Shown one piece after another: positions 8,405-17,335 of a DNA stretch of 64,000 bases (positions within the stretch are counted from its first letter, which is position 1; every line of letters begins with the position of its first letter). The DNA comes from Flavobacterium sp. Leaf82 (GTDB taxonomy: Bacteria > Bacteroidota > Bacteroidia > Flavobacteriales > Flavobacteriaceae), in assembly GCF_001422725.1 (NCBI RefSeq), contig NZ_LMMA01000013.1, positions 354 to 64,353 of the forward strand. The letters run 5' to 3'. Below the pieces are notes generated by a model, which was not told the DNA's origin, did not search any database, and saw only the letters and a list, made by a program, of their open reading frames with translations. Position numbers and translations under genes: made by a program.

Positions 8405-9577
8405 ATGATAAAAATGCAACAAACAATGCGATGGTTTGGTCCTCAGGATAATGTTACTTTAATCGACATTAAACAAGCCGGAGCAACAGGAATTGTAACC
8501 GCTTTACATCAAATTCCGGTTGGTGATGTTTGGCATGTTGCTGATATCAAAGAGAGACAACAAATAATTAAAGACGCAGGATTGGAGTGGATAGTCGTAG
8601 AAAGTTTGCCGGTTCATGAGGAAATAAAACGTGCTACGGGAAATTATTTGCAATACATTGAAAACTATAAAAGCAGTATAAAGAATTTATCAGATTGTGG
8701 TATTAAAATTATTACCTATAATTTCATGCCTATTTTAGATTGGATAAGAACAAATCATGATTATATAAATCCGGACGGAAGTAAGGCTTTGCTATACAAT
8801 CAGGATGCTTTTACTTATTTTGATGTTTTTCTGTTAAAAAGACCCAATGCTGAAAATGATTATTCTGAAACACAGAAAGAAAGTGCTCTGAAATTTGGGA
8901 GCAAACTTTCGGGATTAGAGAAAGAGTTACTTTTCAAAAATGTATTATTGGGATTACCCGGAAGCAAAATCAATTTTACGGCAGAACAAATCCTTTCGTT
9001 ACTGGATAATTATATTGATATTGACAATGATAAACTGAGATCAAATCTTATTCATTTTTTATCAGAAGTTGCTCCGGTCGCTTCAGAATATGGTGTAAAA
9101 TTAGCGATTCATCCGGATGATCCGCCATTTTCGGTTTTAGGCTTACCGCGAATTGTTTCTACAGAAGAGGATCTTAAAGCTATTTTTGATGCTGTTCCTT
9201 TCAATTCAAATGGATTGTGTTATTGTACGGGTTCTTTAGGTGCAAATCCGGATAATAATCTGGAGAGAATTATAGACAATTTTGGCGACCGAATTCACTT
9301 TTTACATCTTCGAAATACTTTCCGCGAAAGCGAAACCATTTTCAGGGAATCAGAACATTTAAAAGGCGATACAAAAATGGAAGTTATTGTAGAGAAACTA
9401 TTATTGTTGATGAATATAACAAAAGTGAGTTTGCCTATGCGTCCGGATCATGGTTTTCTTCATGAAGCAGATAAAACGAAAGAAACTTATCCGGGATATT
9501 CTTTAACAGGAAGATTAAAAGGTCTTGCAGAATTAAGAGGTTTAGAAATGGGAATCGCATATAAACTAAATCAATGA
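8405..9577 (+). CDS. uxuA: Mannonate dehydratase UxuA
   Basis: This 390-residue cytoplasmic protein has the typical UxuA N-terminus MRWFGPQD (from residue 8) and the segments WIVVESLPVHEEIK, ITYNFMPILDW, LAIHPDDPP and MRPDHGF. These carry the metal-binding His, Cys and Asp residues of the family's TIM barrel. It dehydrates D-mannonate to 2-keto-3-deoxygluconate. It follows the SDR by 18 bp in what looks like one operon with GH67. Genes for uronate isomerase (uxaC), KDG kinase and KDPG aldolase are not in this window and must lie elsewhere. An internal Met at codon 4 could be the true start, with little effect. Confidence 0.95.
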   Translation: MIKMQQTMRWFGPQDNVTLIDIKQAGATGIVTALHQIPVGDVWHVADIKERQQIIKDAGLEWIVVESLPVHEEIKRATGNYLQYIENYKSSIKNLSDCGIKIITYNFMPILDWIRTNHDYINPDGSKALLYNQDAFTYFDVFLLKRPNAENDYSETQKESALKFGSKLSGLEKELLFKNVLLGLPGSKINFTAEQILSLLDNYIDIDNDKLRSNLIHFLSEVAPVASEYGVKLAIHPDDPPFSVLGLPRIVSTEEDLKAIFDAVPFNSNGLCYCTGSLGANPDNNLERIIDNFGDRIHFLHLRNTFRESETIFRESEHLKGDTKMEVIVEKLLLLMNITKVSLPMRPDHGFLHEADKTKETYPGYSLTGRLKGLAELRGLEMGIAYKLNQ

Positions 9578-9719
9578 TTTGTAAATACATATAAATATAG
9601 ATTAGCGAATTAATTTAAAAGTAATTTTATAAAGCCTAGATTTTTCAGATTAATTATGTGTTTTAAACAAATGAAACACTTATACAGACAATAAAAAACG
9701 GTGTAAAAAATATAAAACG

Positions 9720-12332
9720 ATGAACTACTTAAAATCTCAATTTTTGCAAATTATTTTGATGCTTTTTGTCTTCGGAATCAGTACAAAATCGCATGCAATA
9801 AATGGAGATAAATATGTAGTGAATCAAGCTTCTGCTAAAAATTTCCCTTTGGTTTCAAAAGGAAAAACAGCTCAGATTTTAGTGAGCAAAAAAGATTTTG
9901 CAGGAGTTTTGCGAGTTGTAGGACATTTAGAAAATGATCTTTTTAAAGTTTCAGATTTGCATCCAAAAAGAATAAATAAAATTTCAGAATCGAAGGATTT
10001 TGTTGTGATTATAGGAACAGTTGGTAAAAGTGAAATCATAGATCAATTAGTTCAGGAAGGCAAAATTGACGCCAATCAGCTTAAGGGAAAATGGGAAAAA
10101 TTCACCACTCAAATTGTTGATAATCCTATAAAAGGAGTTGAAAAAGCCTTAGTAATTGCAGGCTCAGACAAGCGGGGAACGATTTACGGCATTTATGATT
10201 TATCGAATCAAATAGGCGTTTCTCCTTGGTATTTCTGGGCAGATGTTCCGGTTAAGAAACAATCAGAGTTGCATATCATACCAGGAATTCACACAAAAGG
10301 AGAACCAAAAGTAAAATACCGCGGGATTTTTATAAATGATGAAGCTCCTGCATTATCAGGTTGGGCATTTGAAAAATATGGCGGATTTAATGCTAAATTC
10401 TATGACAAAGTTTTTGAATTGATCCTACGAATGAAAGGCAATTATTTATGGCCATCAATGTGGGGAAGAATGTTTTATGTCGATGATCCTGAAAACGCAA
10501 TCCTGGCTGATGAATATGGAGTCGTAATGGGAACTTCGCATCACGAACCTTTGGCAAGGGCACATGCAGAATGGTCAGCATTAGGAAAAGGAAAATGGGA
10601 TTTTAAGACTAATTCTAAAAACCTGATTTCGTTCTGGAAAGACGGAATAAAAAGAATGGGCAATAAAGAAAGTATTGTAACTGTTGGGATGCGTGGTGAT
10701 GGCGATGAACCCATGACACAGGGAACAGCAATTGAATTACTGGAAAATATCGTAAAAACACAAAGAGATATTATTACAGAAGTAACGAAAAAACCTGTTG
10801 AGGAAACACCACAAATGTGGGCACTTTATAAAGAGGTTCAGGATTATTATGATAAAGGAATGCGGGTTCCGGATGACATTACGCTTTTGTTGTGTGATGA
10901 CAATTGGGGTAATATCAGGAAATTACCGGAACTGAATTCAAAACCAAGAAAAGGTGGTTACGGTATTTATTATCATTATGATTATGTTGGAGGACCACGA
11001 AATTATAAATGGATAAATACGAACCAGATTGAGCGCACGTGGGAGCAAATGGATTTAGCCTATCAATATGGCGTTGATAAAATCTGGATTGTAAATGTGG
11101 GAGATATAAAACCAATGGAATTTCCTGTAGAGTTTTTTCTGGATATGGCGTGGAATCCTGAAAATTTTAATGCCGGAAATTTAGATGAATATTATGTGAA
11201 CTGGGCAAAGGAAAATTTCGATAATCAGTTTGCAGAAGAAATTGCCGAAATTTTAAAATTATATACTAAATACAATTCACGCAGAAAACCAGAATTGCTG
11301 GATGCTAAAACGTACAGTATTATCAATTATAATGAAGCAGATCGAGTTGTGGAAGATTATAAAAAACTGGTTGAAAAAGCGAATTCAATTAACGAAAATT
11401 TGAAACCGGAATATAAAGATGCTTTTTATCAATTGGTTTTATTTCCTGTTTTAGCAAGTTCTAATTTAAATGAAATGTATGTTGCTGCGGCTAAAAATCA
11501 GTTTTATGCAAGTCAGGGAAATTCCATCGCGAATGAGTATGCAAAGCAGGTAAAAGGACTGTTTGTAAAAGATAGTTTGCTCACGGATTATTACCATACG
11601 AAATTAGCAAATGGCAAATGGAATCATATGATGTCACAGACGCATATTGGCTATGATAATTGGCAGCAACCAGATAAAAATGTAATCCCAAAAACAAGAA
11701 CAATCGATCTTGCAACAATAGAGAAAACTAAGATTGTTACTGACGATTTTCAAAAAACTGAAATATCGATTAATAAAAATAGAGATTTAGATCATGTTCA
11801 GGGTTTTGTTGAGAACAAAGGTTACATTTCAATAGAAAGTAAAAATTATTCTAAAGCAATAAATTCAGATGCAGTAAAATGGACTATAATCCCAAATCTT
11901 GGTAAAACAGATTCTGGAATAACAATAAAACCTTCGAATATTCAGGCGATTAAAATCTCGGAAAAATCGCCAAGATTAGAATATAATGTTCATTTTTTCA
12001 ATAAAGGAAATGTGAAAGTGTACGCCTATTTTTCGCCAACAATAAATTTTAAAATCGGTGACGGCTTGAAATACGGAATTGCTTTTGATGATGAAAAACC
12101 GCAAGTAATGAACCTCAACGCAGATTCTTCAGAGAAAGCCTGGGCAGAATCTGTTGCGAATAATATCAAAATAATAACATCAACGTATAAAATTGACAAC
12201 TCTGGAAACCACGTTTTAAAGATTTATGCGATTGATCCAGCTTTAGTGCTTCAGAAAATTGTAATAGAAACTGAAGAAGGAAAAGTTTTGGAGTCGTATT
12301 TAGGACCGCCAGAAAGTTTTAAGAAGGAATAA
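9720..12332 (+). CDS. GH115 alpha-(4-O-methyl)-glucuronidase, exported
   Basis: This 870-residue protein has an N-terminal signal peptide (hydrophobic 8-22, cleavage near KSHA, about residue 26). Residues 30-190 are the N-terminal alpha/beta domain. The barrel follows, with the family blocks RGIFINDEAPALSGWA, MKGNYLWPSMWG, MGTSHHEPLARAH and TVGMRGDGDEPM. A C-terminal beta-rich region (about 690-870) completes the GH115 layout. GH115 enzymes can remove glucuronate from internal as well as terminal xylose units, which complements the GH67 enzyme 2 kb upstream. The 142-bp gap from uxuA shows no clear terminator, so the gene may belong to the same operon. Confidence 0.93.
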   Translation: MNYLKSQFLQIILMLFVFGISTKSHAINGDKYVVNQASAKNFPLVSKGKTAQILVSKKDFAGVLRVVGHLENDLFKVSDLHPKRINKISESKDFVVIIGTVGKSEIIDQLVQEGKIDANQLKGKWEKFTTQIVDNPIKGVEKALVIAGSDKRGTIYGIYDLSNQIGVSPWYFWADVPVKKQSELHIIPGIHTKGEPKVKYRGIFINDEAPALSGWAFEKYGGFNAKFYDKVFELILRMKGNYLWPSMWGRMFYVDDPENAILADEYGVVMGTSHHEPLARAHAEWSALGKGKWDFKTNSKNLISFWKDGIKRMGNKESIVTVGMRGDGDEPMTQGTAIELLENIVKTQRDIITEVTKKPVEETPQMWALYKEVQDYYDKGMRVPDDITLLLCDDNWGNIRKLPELNSKPRKGGYGIYYHYDYVGGPRNYKWINTNQIERTWEQMDLAYQYGVDKIWIVNVGDIKPMEFPVEFFLDMAWNPENFNAGNLDEYYVNWAKENFDNQFAEEIAEILKLYTKYNSRRKPELLDAKTYSIINYNEADRVVEDYKKLVEKANSINENLKPEYKDAFYQLVLFPVLASSNLNEMYVAAAKNQFYASQGNSIANEYAKQVKGLFVKDSLLTDYYHTKLANGKWNHMMSQTHIGYDNWQQPDKNVIPKTRTIDLATIEKTKIVTDDFQKTEISINKNRDLDHVQGFVENKGYISIESKNYSKAINSDAVKWTIIPNLGKTDSGITIKPSNIQAIKISEKSPRLEYNVHFFNKGNVKVYAYFSPTINFKIGDGLKYGIAFDDEKPQVMNLNADSSEKAWAESVANNIKIITSTYKIDNSGNHVLKIYAIDPALVLQKIVIETEEGKVLESYLGPPESFKKE

Positions 12333-12401
12333 GTCCGTAACGTAACACGTTTTATTTGTCATTTCGACAGAGGAAAAATGGCAAATTTAAGAGCACAGAT
12401 T

Positions 12402-12434
12402 AGACCCGACAGGTTTTTAAAACCTGTCAGGTCT
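12402..12434. repeat. Palindromic intergenic repeat, copy 1
   Basis: A 16-bp arm (12402-12417) and its partner (12419-12434) pair with one mismatch around a single T. The core is ACAGGTTTT/AAAACCTGT. A close variant is at 28717-28743. It lies between GH115 and GH10 and would form a strong hairpin in RNA, so it may act as a terminator or mRNA stabiliser. I recognise it as a kind of intergenic palindrome common in Bacteroidota, and its function is unknown. Confidence 0.6.
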
Positions 12435-12481
12435 CCGTTGAGAAAAACTATTGAAAACTATTAACTATTAAACCAAAAGAT

Positions 12482-13591
12482 ATGAGATTTATTAACCCTT
12501 ATTTAATTGCCATCACAACGTTGCTGGCACTTAGTTGTACTTCGCAAAAAGAAACTACTTCATTAAAAGACGTCTACAAAGACGATTTTTATATTGGTAC
12601 AGCGTTAAGTGCTGATCAAATTGAGGAAAAAGATGTTAAAGAAGATTCACTGATTTGTAAAGAGTTCAACGCTATTACGGCAGAAAATATTATGAAGTCG
12701 ATGTTTATACATCCTCAAAAGGACAAATATGATTTTGCCCTGACAGATAAATTTGTGGATTTTGGCAAAAAAAATAAAATGTTTATTCACGGACATACCT
12801 TGATTTGGCATAGCCAATTAGCGCCGTGGATGGAAAAAATTAAAGACAGTACAGAAATGAAAGCCTTTATGAAGGATCATATCACAACGATTGTTTCTAA
12901 ATACAAAGGAAAAATTAATTCGTGGGATGTTGTAAACGAAGCTTTGAATGAAGATGGAACCTTAAGAAAAACAGTTTTCCTCGACGCACTTGGCGAAAGT
13001 TATCTCATTGATGCCTATAAATTGGCAGCAAAAGCAGACCCAAAAGTAGATTTGTATTATAACGATTATAATCTTGAAGATCCGGCAAAAAGAGAAGGTG
13101 TAATAACATTGGTAAAAAAAATAAAAGCTGCCGGAGGAAAAGTTGACGGAATAGGGAGTCAGGCACATTGGAAATTGAACAGTCCGTCGCTGGAAGAAAT
13201 TGAGAAAAGTATTTTAGCATATTCGGCTTTAGGAGTTAAAGTCGCTTTTACTGAATTGGATATTACGGTTTTGCCCAATCCTTGGGATTTAAAAGGCGCA
13301 GATGTGAATCAGAATTTTGAAGGAAACCCTAAAATGAACCCTTATCCTGAAACTCTTCCGGATTCAGTGCAAACCAAATTGGCGCAGCGTTATGCAGACA
13401 TTTTTAAATTATTTTTAAAACACAAGGATAAAATTAGCAGAGTAACTTTTTGGGGAGTTCATGATGGACAATCCTGGCTGAATGACTGGCCAATAAAAGG
13501 AAGAACAAATTATCCTTTATTGTTTGATGCAAAACTACAGCCAAAAAAAGCATACAATAGTGTGATAGAACTAAAAGAAGCAAAAGAATAA
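12482..13591 (+). CDS. GH10 endo-beta-1,4-xylanase, surface or periplasmic lipoprotein
   Basis: This 369-residue protein has a lipoprotein signal ending in LALSC (Cys19). The rest is one GH10 TIM barrel with no extra binding module. Family marks are HGHTLIWHSQLAPW, WDVVNEALNEDG with acid/base Glu153, GSQAHW, and AFTELDIT with nucleophile Glu258. Near the end WGVHDGQSWLNDWP forms the +1/+2 aglycone wall. It cuts the xylan backbone and tolerates side chains. It lies in the middle of the xylan genes, and the symporter with its operator pair follows. Confidence 0.95.
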   Translation: MRFINPYLIAITTLLALSCTSQKETTSLKDVYKDDFYIGTALSADQIEEKDVKEDSLICKEFNAITAENIMKSMFIHPQKDKYDFALTDKFVDFGKKNKMFIHGHTLIWHSQLAPWMEKIKDSTEMKAFMKDHITTIVSKYKGKINSWDVVNEALNEDGTLRKTVFLDALGESYLIDAYKLAAKADPKVDLYYNDYNLEDPAKREGVITLVKKIKAAGGKVDGIGSQAHWKLNSPSLEEIEKSILAYSALGVKVAFTELDITVLPNPWDLKGADVNQNFEGNPKMNPYPETLPDSVQTKLAQRYADIFKLFLKHKDKISRVTFWGVHDGQSWLNDWPIKGRTNYPLLFDAKLQPKKAYNSVIELKEAKE

Positions 13592-13626
13592 TTAGTGCAC
13601 AAAAAGAGTTTTTCATCAAACTATTT

Positions 13627-13638
13627 ACAATCGATTGT
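13627..13638. promoter_or_regulatory. RCAAYCGATTGY operator copy 2 (perfect palindrome)
   Basis: ACAATCGATTGT is a perfect 12-bp palindrome with a central CG. It stands 77 bp upstream of copy 3. It lies just after the GH10 gene and in front of a candidate promoter at 13649-13675. Together with copy 3 it brackets that promoter, a layout that permits looping by a tetrameric LacI-type protein. Binding is inferred. Confidence 0.55.
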
Positions 13639-13648
13639 TTTGATTTTA

Positions 13649-13675
13649 TTGTTGAAATAAAGTGAACTAAATTTG
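13649..13675 (+). promoter_or_regulatory. Candidate promoter for the symporter operon
   Basis: TTG at 13649-13651, a 16-bp spacer and TAAATTTG at 13668-13675, which is a full match to the Bacteroidota -7 element. The spacer is slightly short. Operator copies 2 and 3 flank it. The 5' leader to the ATG at 13851 would be about 170 nt and has no other clear feature. Confidence 0.4.
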
Positions 13676-13703
13676 CTTAATATGTTTTTTTAGCTAAATT
13701 TAC

Positions 13704-13715
13704 ACAACCGATTGT
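13704..13715. promoter_or_regulatory. RCAAYCGATTGY operator copy 3, upstream of the symporter
   Basis: ACAACCGATTGT shares 11 of 12 bases with copy 2. It lies about 30 bp downstream of the candidate start site and 136 bp before the symporter ATG, where a bound repressor would block elongation. Confidence 0.6.
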
Positions 13716-13850
13716 TTAAAATAAATAACACTAATATTTAGAAGATTACAGCATATAAATTGAAATCAGGAATGATAAAATAAATTCTTATTATTATAAA
13801 ATCAAAAACAGTTTTTTGACTTTAAACTAACCAATAACCACAAACCAATA

Positions 13851-15284
13851 ATGAATTATATTTCTCAAAAATTATCGATTAAAGAAAAAATCGGATACAG
13901 TTTAGGTGATCTGGCGGCAAATTTAGTTTTTCAGACCCTGATGACCTATCTGGCTTATTTTTATACTGATATCTACGGATTATCGCCAACTGATTCTTCG
14001 ATAATAATGCTGGTTGTAGGTTTGATTGCAGCTTTTGTTTTTAATCCAATTATTGGATTTCTGGCAGACAGAACAACTACAAAATGGGGAAAATTCAGAC
14101 CCTGGATTTTAATTACCGCAATTCCATTGGGGATTATTGCTTTATTGGCTTTTTCGACACCTGATTTTTCGCATCAGGGAAAAGTGATTTATGCCGTCAT
14201 AACTTATACTTTATTATTGCTTTTTTACGCCAGTAACAATTTGCCTTATTCGGCTTTAAGCGGTGTAATTACAGGCGATATGCGCGAAAGAAACAGTTTG
14301 TCGTCCTATCGTTTTGTAGCCGTGATGTTTGCGCAATTCTTTGTTCAGGTTTTTATGCTTGGTATTATTAAAAGTGCCGGAAACGGTGACAAAGCAATTG
14401 GTATCGAAAAAGTAATGACAGCTTTGGCAATTATTGGAACAATTATGTTGTTGATCACTTTTTTGACTACAAAAGAACGTATTATTCCAAAACCGGAACA
14501 AAAATCAAGCATAAAAGAAGATTTAAGCGATTTAATGAAAAATAAACCGTGGGTAATCATGTTGAGTTTAACAACATTGGTTTTTATAACCCTGGCAATG
14601 AAAGGCGGATCGTATGTGTATTATTTTGAGAATTATGTCAATAAACAACAGTTGGCGGTCTATATCCAGCCCATTCTAAATGTATTATCCAATATAGGAT
14701 TAAACCATTTTGGAAATGATCCAATAGCAGCAGGATTTGGATTGTTTAATGCCGGCGGAATTATCTTTATGATCGTAGGAATTACATTGTCTAAAAGTCT
14801 GGCAGATAAATACGGAAAACGAAACATATTTGGGTTATTCCTATTCATTTCGACCTTGTTTATTATGGCGTTTTATTTCTTTTCGCCAACCTCAATTGGT
14901 TTGATATTTTTCTCTCAAATCTTTCATGGTTTTTTCTACGGAATCACAATTCCAATTCTATGGGCAATGATTGCCGATGTTGCAGATTATTCAGAATGGC
15001 TTAATAATCGCCGCGCAACAGCCATCATTTTTTCGGCAATGATGGTTGGGTTAAAAGCGGGTTTAAGTATTGGAGGAGCTTTAACGACTCTGTTTTTAGG
15101 ATATTTTCATTATACGCCCAATTCAGTAATACAAACAGATACCGCCATAAACGGAATAAAATTATTGGTAAGCATTTATCCTGCGATTCCATTTTTAGTT
15201 GGGGTTGCCTTATTGTTTTTCTATAAAATCAATAAAAAAATGGAAGTTCAGATAGAAACCGATTTAAAAGAAAGAAGAGCTTAA
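13851..15284 (+). CDS. GPH-family xyloside:cation symporter (XynP/MelB type)
   Basis: This 477-residue inner-membrane protein has about 12 hydrophobic segments. The GPH-family N-terminal motif GYSLGDLAANL is at 15-25. The loop 2-3 signature FNPIIGFLADRTTTKWGKFRPW runs from 64 to about 85, and a matching loop (LADKYGKRNIFG) is in the second half. The family imports galactosides, glucuronides or xylosides with Na+ or H+. Its place directly upstream of a cytoplasmic GH43 and after a GH10 xylanase points to xylo-oligosaccharide or xylobiose uptake. It is 29 bp from GH43, so the two are one operon. Operators 2 and 3 lie upstream. Confidence 0.9.
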   Translation: MNYISQKLSIKEKIGYSLGDLAANLVFQTLMTYLAYFYTDIYGLSPTDSSIIMLVVGLIAAFVFNPIIGFLADRTTTKWGKFRPWILITAIPLGIIALLAFSTPDFSHQGKVIYAVITYTLLLLFYASNNLPYSALSGVITGDMRERNSLSSYRFVAVMFAQFFVQVFMLGIIKSAGNGDKAIGIEKVMTALAIIGTIMLLITFLTTKERIIPKPEQKSSIKEDLSDLMKNKPWVIMLSLTTLVFITLAMKGGSYVYYFENYVNKQQLAVYIQPILNVLSNIGLNHFGNDPIAAGFGLFNAGGIIFMIVGITLSKSLADKYGKRNIFGLFLFISTLFIMAFYFFSPTSIGLIFFSQIFHGFFYGITIPILWAMIADVADYSEWLNNRRATAIIFSAMMVGLKAGLSIGGALTTLFLGYFHYTPNSVIQTDTAINGIKLLVSIYPAIPFLVGVALLFFYKINKKMEVQIETDLKERRA

Positions 15285-15313
15285 TTATTTAAAATATAAT
15301 ATAAAAAACGACT

Positions 15314-16348
15314 ATGCCTGAAGATAGTATTGAACAAATTAATTTTGAACAAATTAATAAATTGGCCATTTCGAAACCTTTAGTTTCGCATATGTATACG
15401 GCTGATCCATCTGCGCATGTATTCAACGGTAAGATTTATATTTATCCTTCGCATGATATCGATGCCGGGATTCCGTTTAATGATAATGGAGATCATTTTG
15501 GGATGGAAGATTATCATGTTTTTTCGATGGAAGATATTCAGTCAGAAGTTGTAGATAATGGTATTGCGTTGCATGTAAATGAAGTTATCTGGGCAGAAAA
15601 ACAAATGTGGGCGCCAGATGCGGCGTGCAAAAACGGAAAATATTATTTGTATTTCCCTGCAAAACGTGCCAACGGAATTTTTCAGATTGGTGTTGCCGTA
15701 AGCGATTCTCCGGTAGGACCTTTTTTACCGCAGCCAGACGCTATAAAAGGAAGTTATAGTATTGATCCTGCTGTTTTTGAGGACGAAGACGGGAAACATT
15801 ACATTTATTTTGGCGGAATTTGGGGCGGACAACTTCAAAAATACCGTGACAATAAATACAGCACAGATCATGAAGAACCAACCGGCAGTGAAACTGCTTT
15901 AGGACCTATTGTGGCTTTGTTGCGAGAGGATATGCTGGAATTTGCAGAGGAACCAAAAGAGATTAAAATCCTCGATGAAAACGGCGCAGTTTTATTGGCA
16001 AGCGACAATGATCGCCGCTTTTTTGAAGCTTCATGGGTACATAAATACAATGATAAATATTATTTCTCGTATTCTACCGGTGACACTCATTTTATTTGTT
16101 ACGCAATAGGCGACAATCCTTACGGACCTTTTACCTATCAGGGACGAATTTTGAATCCAGTTGTAGGCTGGACTTCACATCATTCTATTTGTAAAGTCGA
16201 TAACGATTGGTATTTATTTTACCACGATTCGAGTTTGTCAAAAGGAGTAACGCATTTAAGAAGCATGAAAGTGACCAAAATTGATTATCTCGAAGATGGT
16301 ACAATCGTCACCATAGATCCTTATGGCATACGAAGAATTATAGAGTAA
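15314..16348 (+). CDS. GH43 beta-xylosidase or alpha-arabinofuranosidase, cytoplasmic
   Basis: This 344-residue protein is a single five-bladed GH43 propeller with no signal peptide, so it works in the cytoplasm. The expected three carboxylates are visible: Asp31 (TADPSAHVF) as general base, Asp151 (SIDPAVF) as pKa modulator and Glu238 (FFEASW) as acid. The length and the TSHHSI block look like GH43 subfamily 1, whose members act on xylosidic or arabinosidic bonds. Placed after a xyloside symporter, it most likely releases xylose (or arabinose) from imported oligomers. The exact bond cannot be settled by reading. Confidence 0.88.
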   Translation: MPEDSIEQINFEQINKLAISKPLVSHMYTADPSAHVFNGKIYIYPSHDIDAGIPFNDNGDHFGMEDYHVFSMEDIQSEVVDNGIALHVNEVIWAEKQMWAPDAACKNGKYYLYFPAKRANGIFQIGVAVSDSPVGPFLPQPDAIKGSYSIDPAVFEDEDGKHYIYFGGIWGGQLQKYRDNKYSTDHEEPTGSETALGPIVALLREDMLEFAEEPKEIKILDENGAVLLASDNDRRFFEASWVHKYNDKYYFSYSTGDTHFICYAIGDNPYGPFTYQGRILNPVVGWTSHHSICKVDNDWYLFYHDSSLSKGVTHLRSMKVTKIDYLEDGTIVTIDPYGIRRIIE

Positions 16349-16397
16349 GATTTCTGTTTATTGAAAATAATAGTAATAGGTTTAAATTTTATTTTCT

Positions 16398-17111
16398 ATG
16401 GAAAAAGGAGATGAAAATCGAAAAAAGAAAACCAGTCAATGTCGTACAAACCGAATAGAAATTGATTGTGTCGTATTTAATTTTGAAGATGAAAGTCTCA
16501 AAGTTTTATTGGTAAAACAAAAAGACAATGAAAGAAATACAAACTGGGAACTATTAAGCGATACTATAAAAGAGGGGGAAACAATATCTGGTACTGCCCA
16601 AAATATTCTGAAAAAATATATTGGCGTTGATAATTTCTTTCTGGAACAACTAAAAGCTTTTGGTTATCCGTCTCCGTCATCATCTTATGAAGACATTTCG
16701 ATAGGATATTATGCTCTCATAAAAAGAGATACAGGAAATGTAGAAAATCATGTTGCGTACTCAAATCTGGAATGGATTGGTATTAATGAAATTTCTGGTT
16801 TAAGCGATAAACACAAAATAATATTAGATTATAGTTTAAAAGAATTGCGACAAAATATTTGCAAAACTGCCATTGGGTTCAATTTATTGCCAGAAAAATT
16901 TACCTTATTGCAAGTCATGCACCTGTATGAAGAAATATTGGGAATCGAAATCAATAAATCTAATTTTCGAAGAAAGATATTGCAAATGAATTTGGTACAC
17001 GATTCAAACGAAAAAGAAGAAGCTGTGTCACACAGAGCTGCAAAATTTTATAGTCTCAATTTGCAGCAGCACGAAATGTTAGCACACAGAGAACTTAATT
17101 TTAATTTTTAA
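16398..17111 (+). CDS. NUDIX-domain transcriptional regulator (NrtR/AraR-like)
   Basis: This 237-residue protein has a NUDIX fold at about 17-145 and a winged-helix DNA-binding domain at about 155-225. The latter includes FTLLQVMHLYEEILG, FRRKILQMN and SHRAAKFYSL, all typical of NrtR-type regulators. The NUDIX box is degenerate: around residues 57-82 the usual REUxEE core is replaced by ISGTAQNILKKYIG, so hydrolase activity is unlikely and the domain probably senses a ligand. In Bacteroidota, regulators of this build control pentose use, with AraR of Bacteroides thetaiotaomicron as the studied case. It lies between GH43 and xylBA, which suggests a xylose or arabinose signal. The target sites are unknown. 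Confidence 0.85.
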   Translation: MEKGDENRKKKTSQCRTNRIEIDCVVFNFEDESLKVLLVKQKDNERNTNWELLSDTIKEGETISGTAQNILKKYIGVDNFFLEQLKAFGYPSPSSSYEDISIGYYALIKRDTGNVENHVAYSNLEWIGINEISGLSDKHKIILDYSLKELRQNICKTAIGFNLLPEKFTLLQVMHLYEEILGIEINKSNFRRKILQMNLVHDSNEKEEAVSHRAAKFYSLNLQQHEMLAHRELNFNF

Positions 17112-17134
17112 AGAATCGGTTTTTAACTGGCAAT

Positions 17135-17235
17135 GGTTTGCGTGAGGGATAGTAGCGAAAAGCCCACAGCCTGACGAAGGAAGAGCGAGGACTTGCAGCG
17201 AATAGCCCGACCCGCTTTTTCAGCGGGTCACGCCA
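17135..17235. repeat. GC-rich structured intergenic repeat, possible ncRNA element
   Basis: About 100 bp stand out by high GC content in an AT-rich gap. A stem can form between GACCCGC (17209-17215) and GCGGGTC (17223-17229). GCGTGA (17140-17145) can pair with TCACGC (17228-17233) and would close the whole element. The middle contains AGCGAAAAGCCCACAGCCTG and GCAGCGAATAGCCCG, in which the word AGCGAA-AGCCC occurs twice. I recognise this as a repeat scattered in many Flavobacterium intergenic regions. Strand and function are unknown. Confidence 0.55.
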
Positions 17236-17335
17236 TAAATAAAAAGAAAAGTAATAAAAAGATAACATTTTTAGTATAAATAGTGATTTTTTATAAAAAG
17301 CGAATCCCTATTTTAGCATACCAGAACAGAACAGT

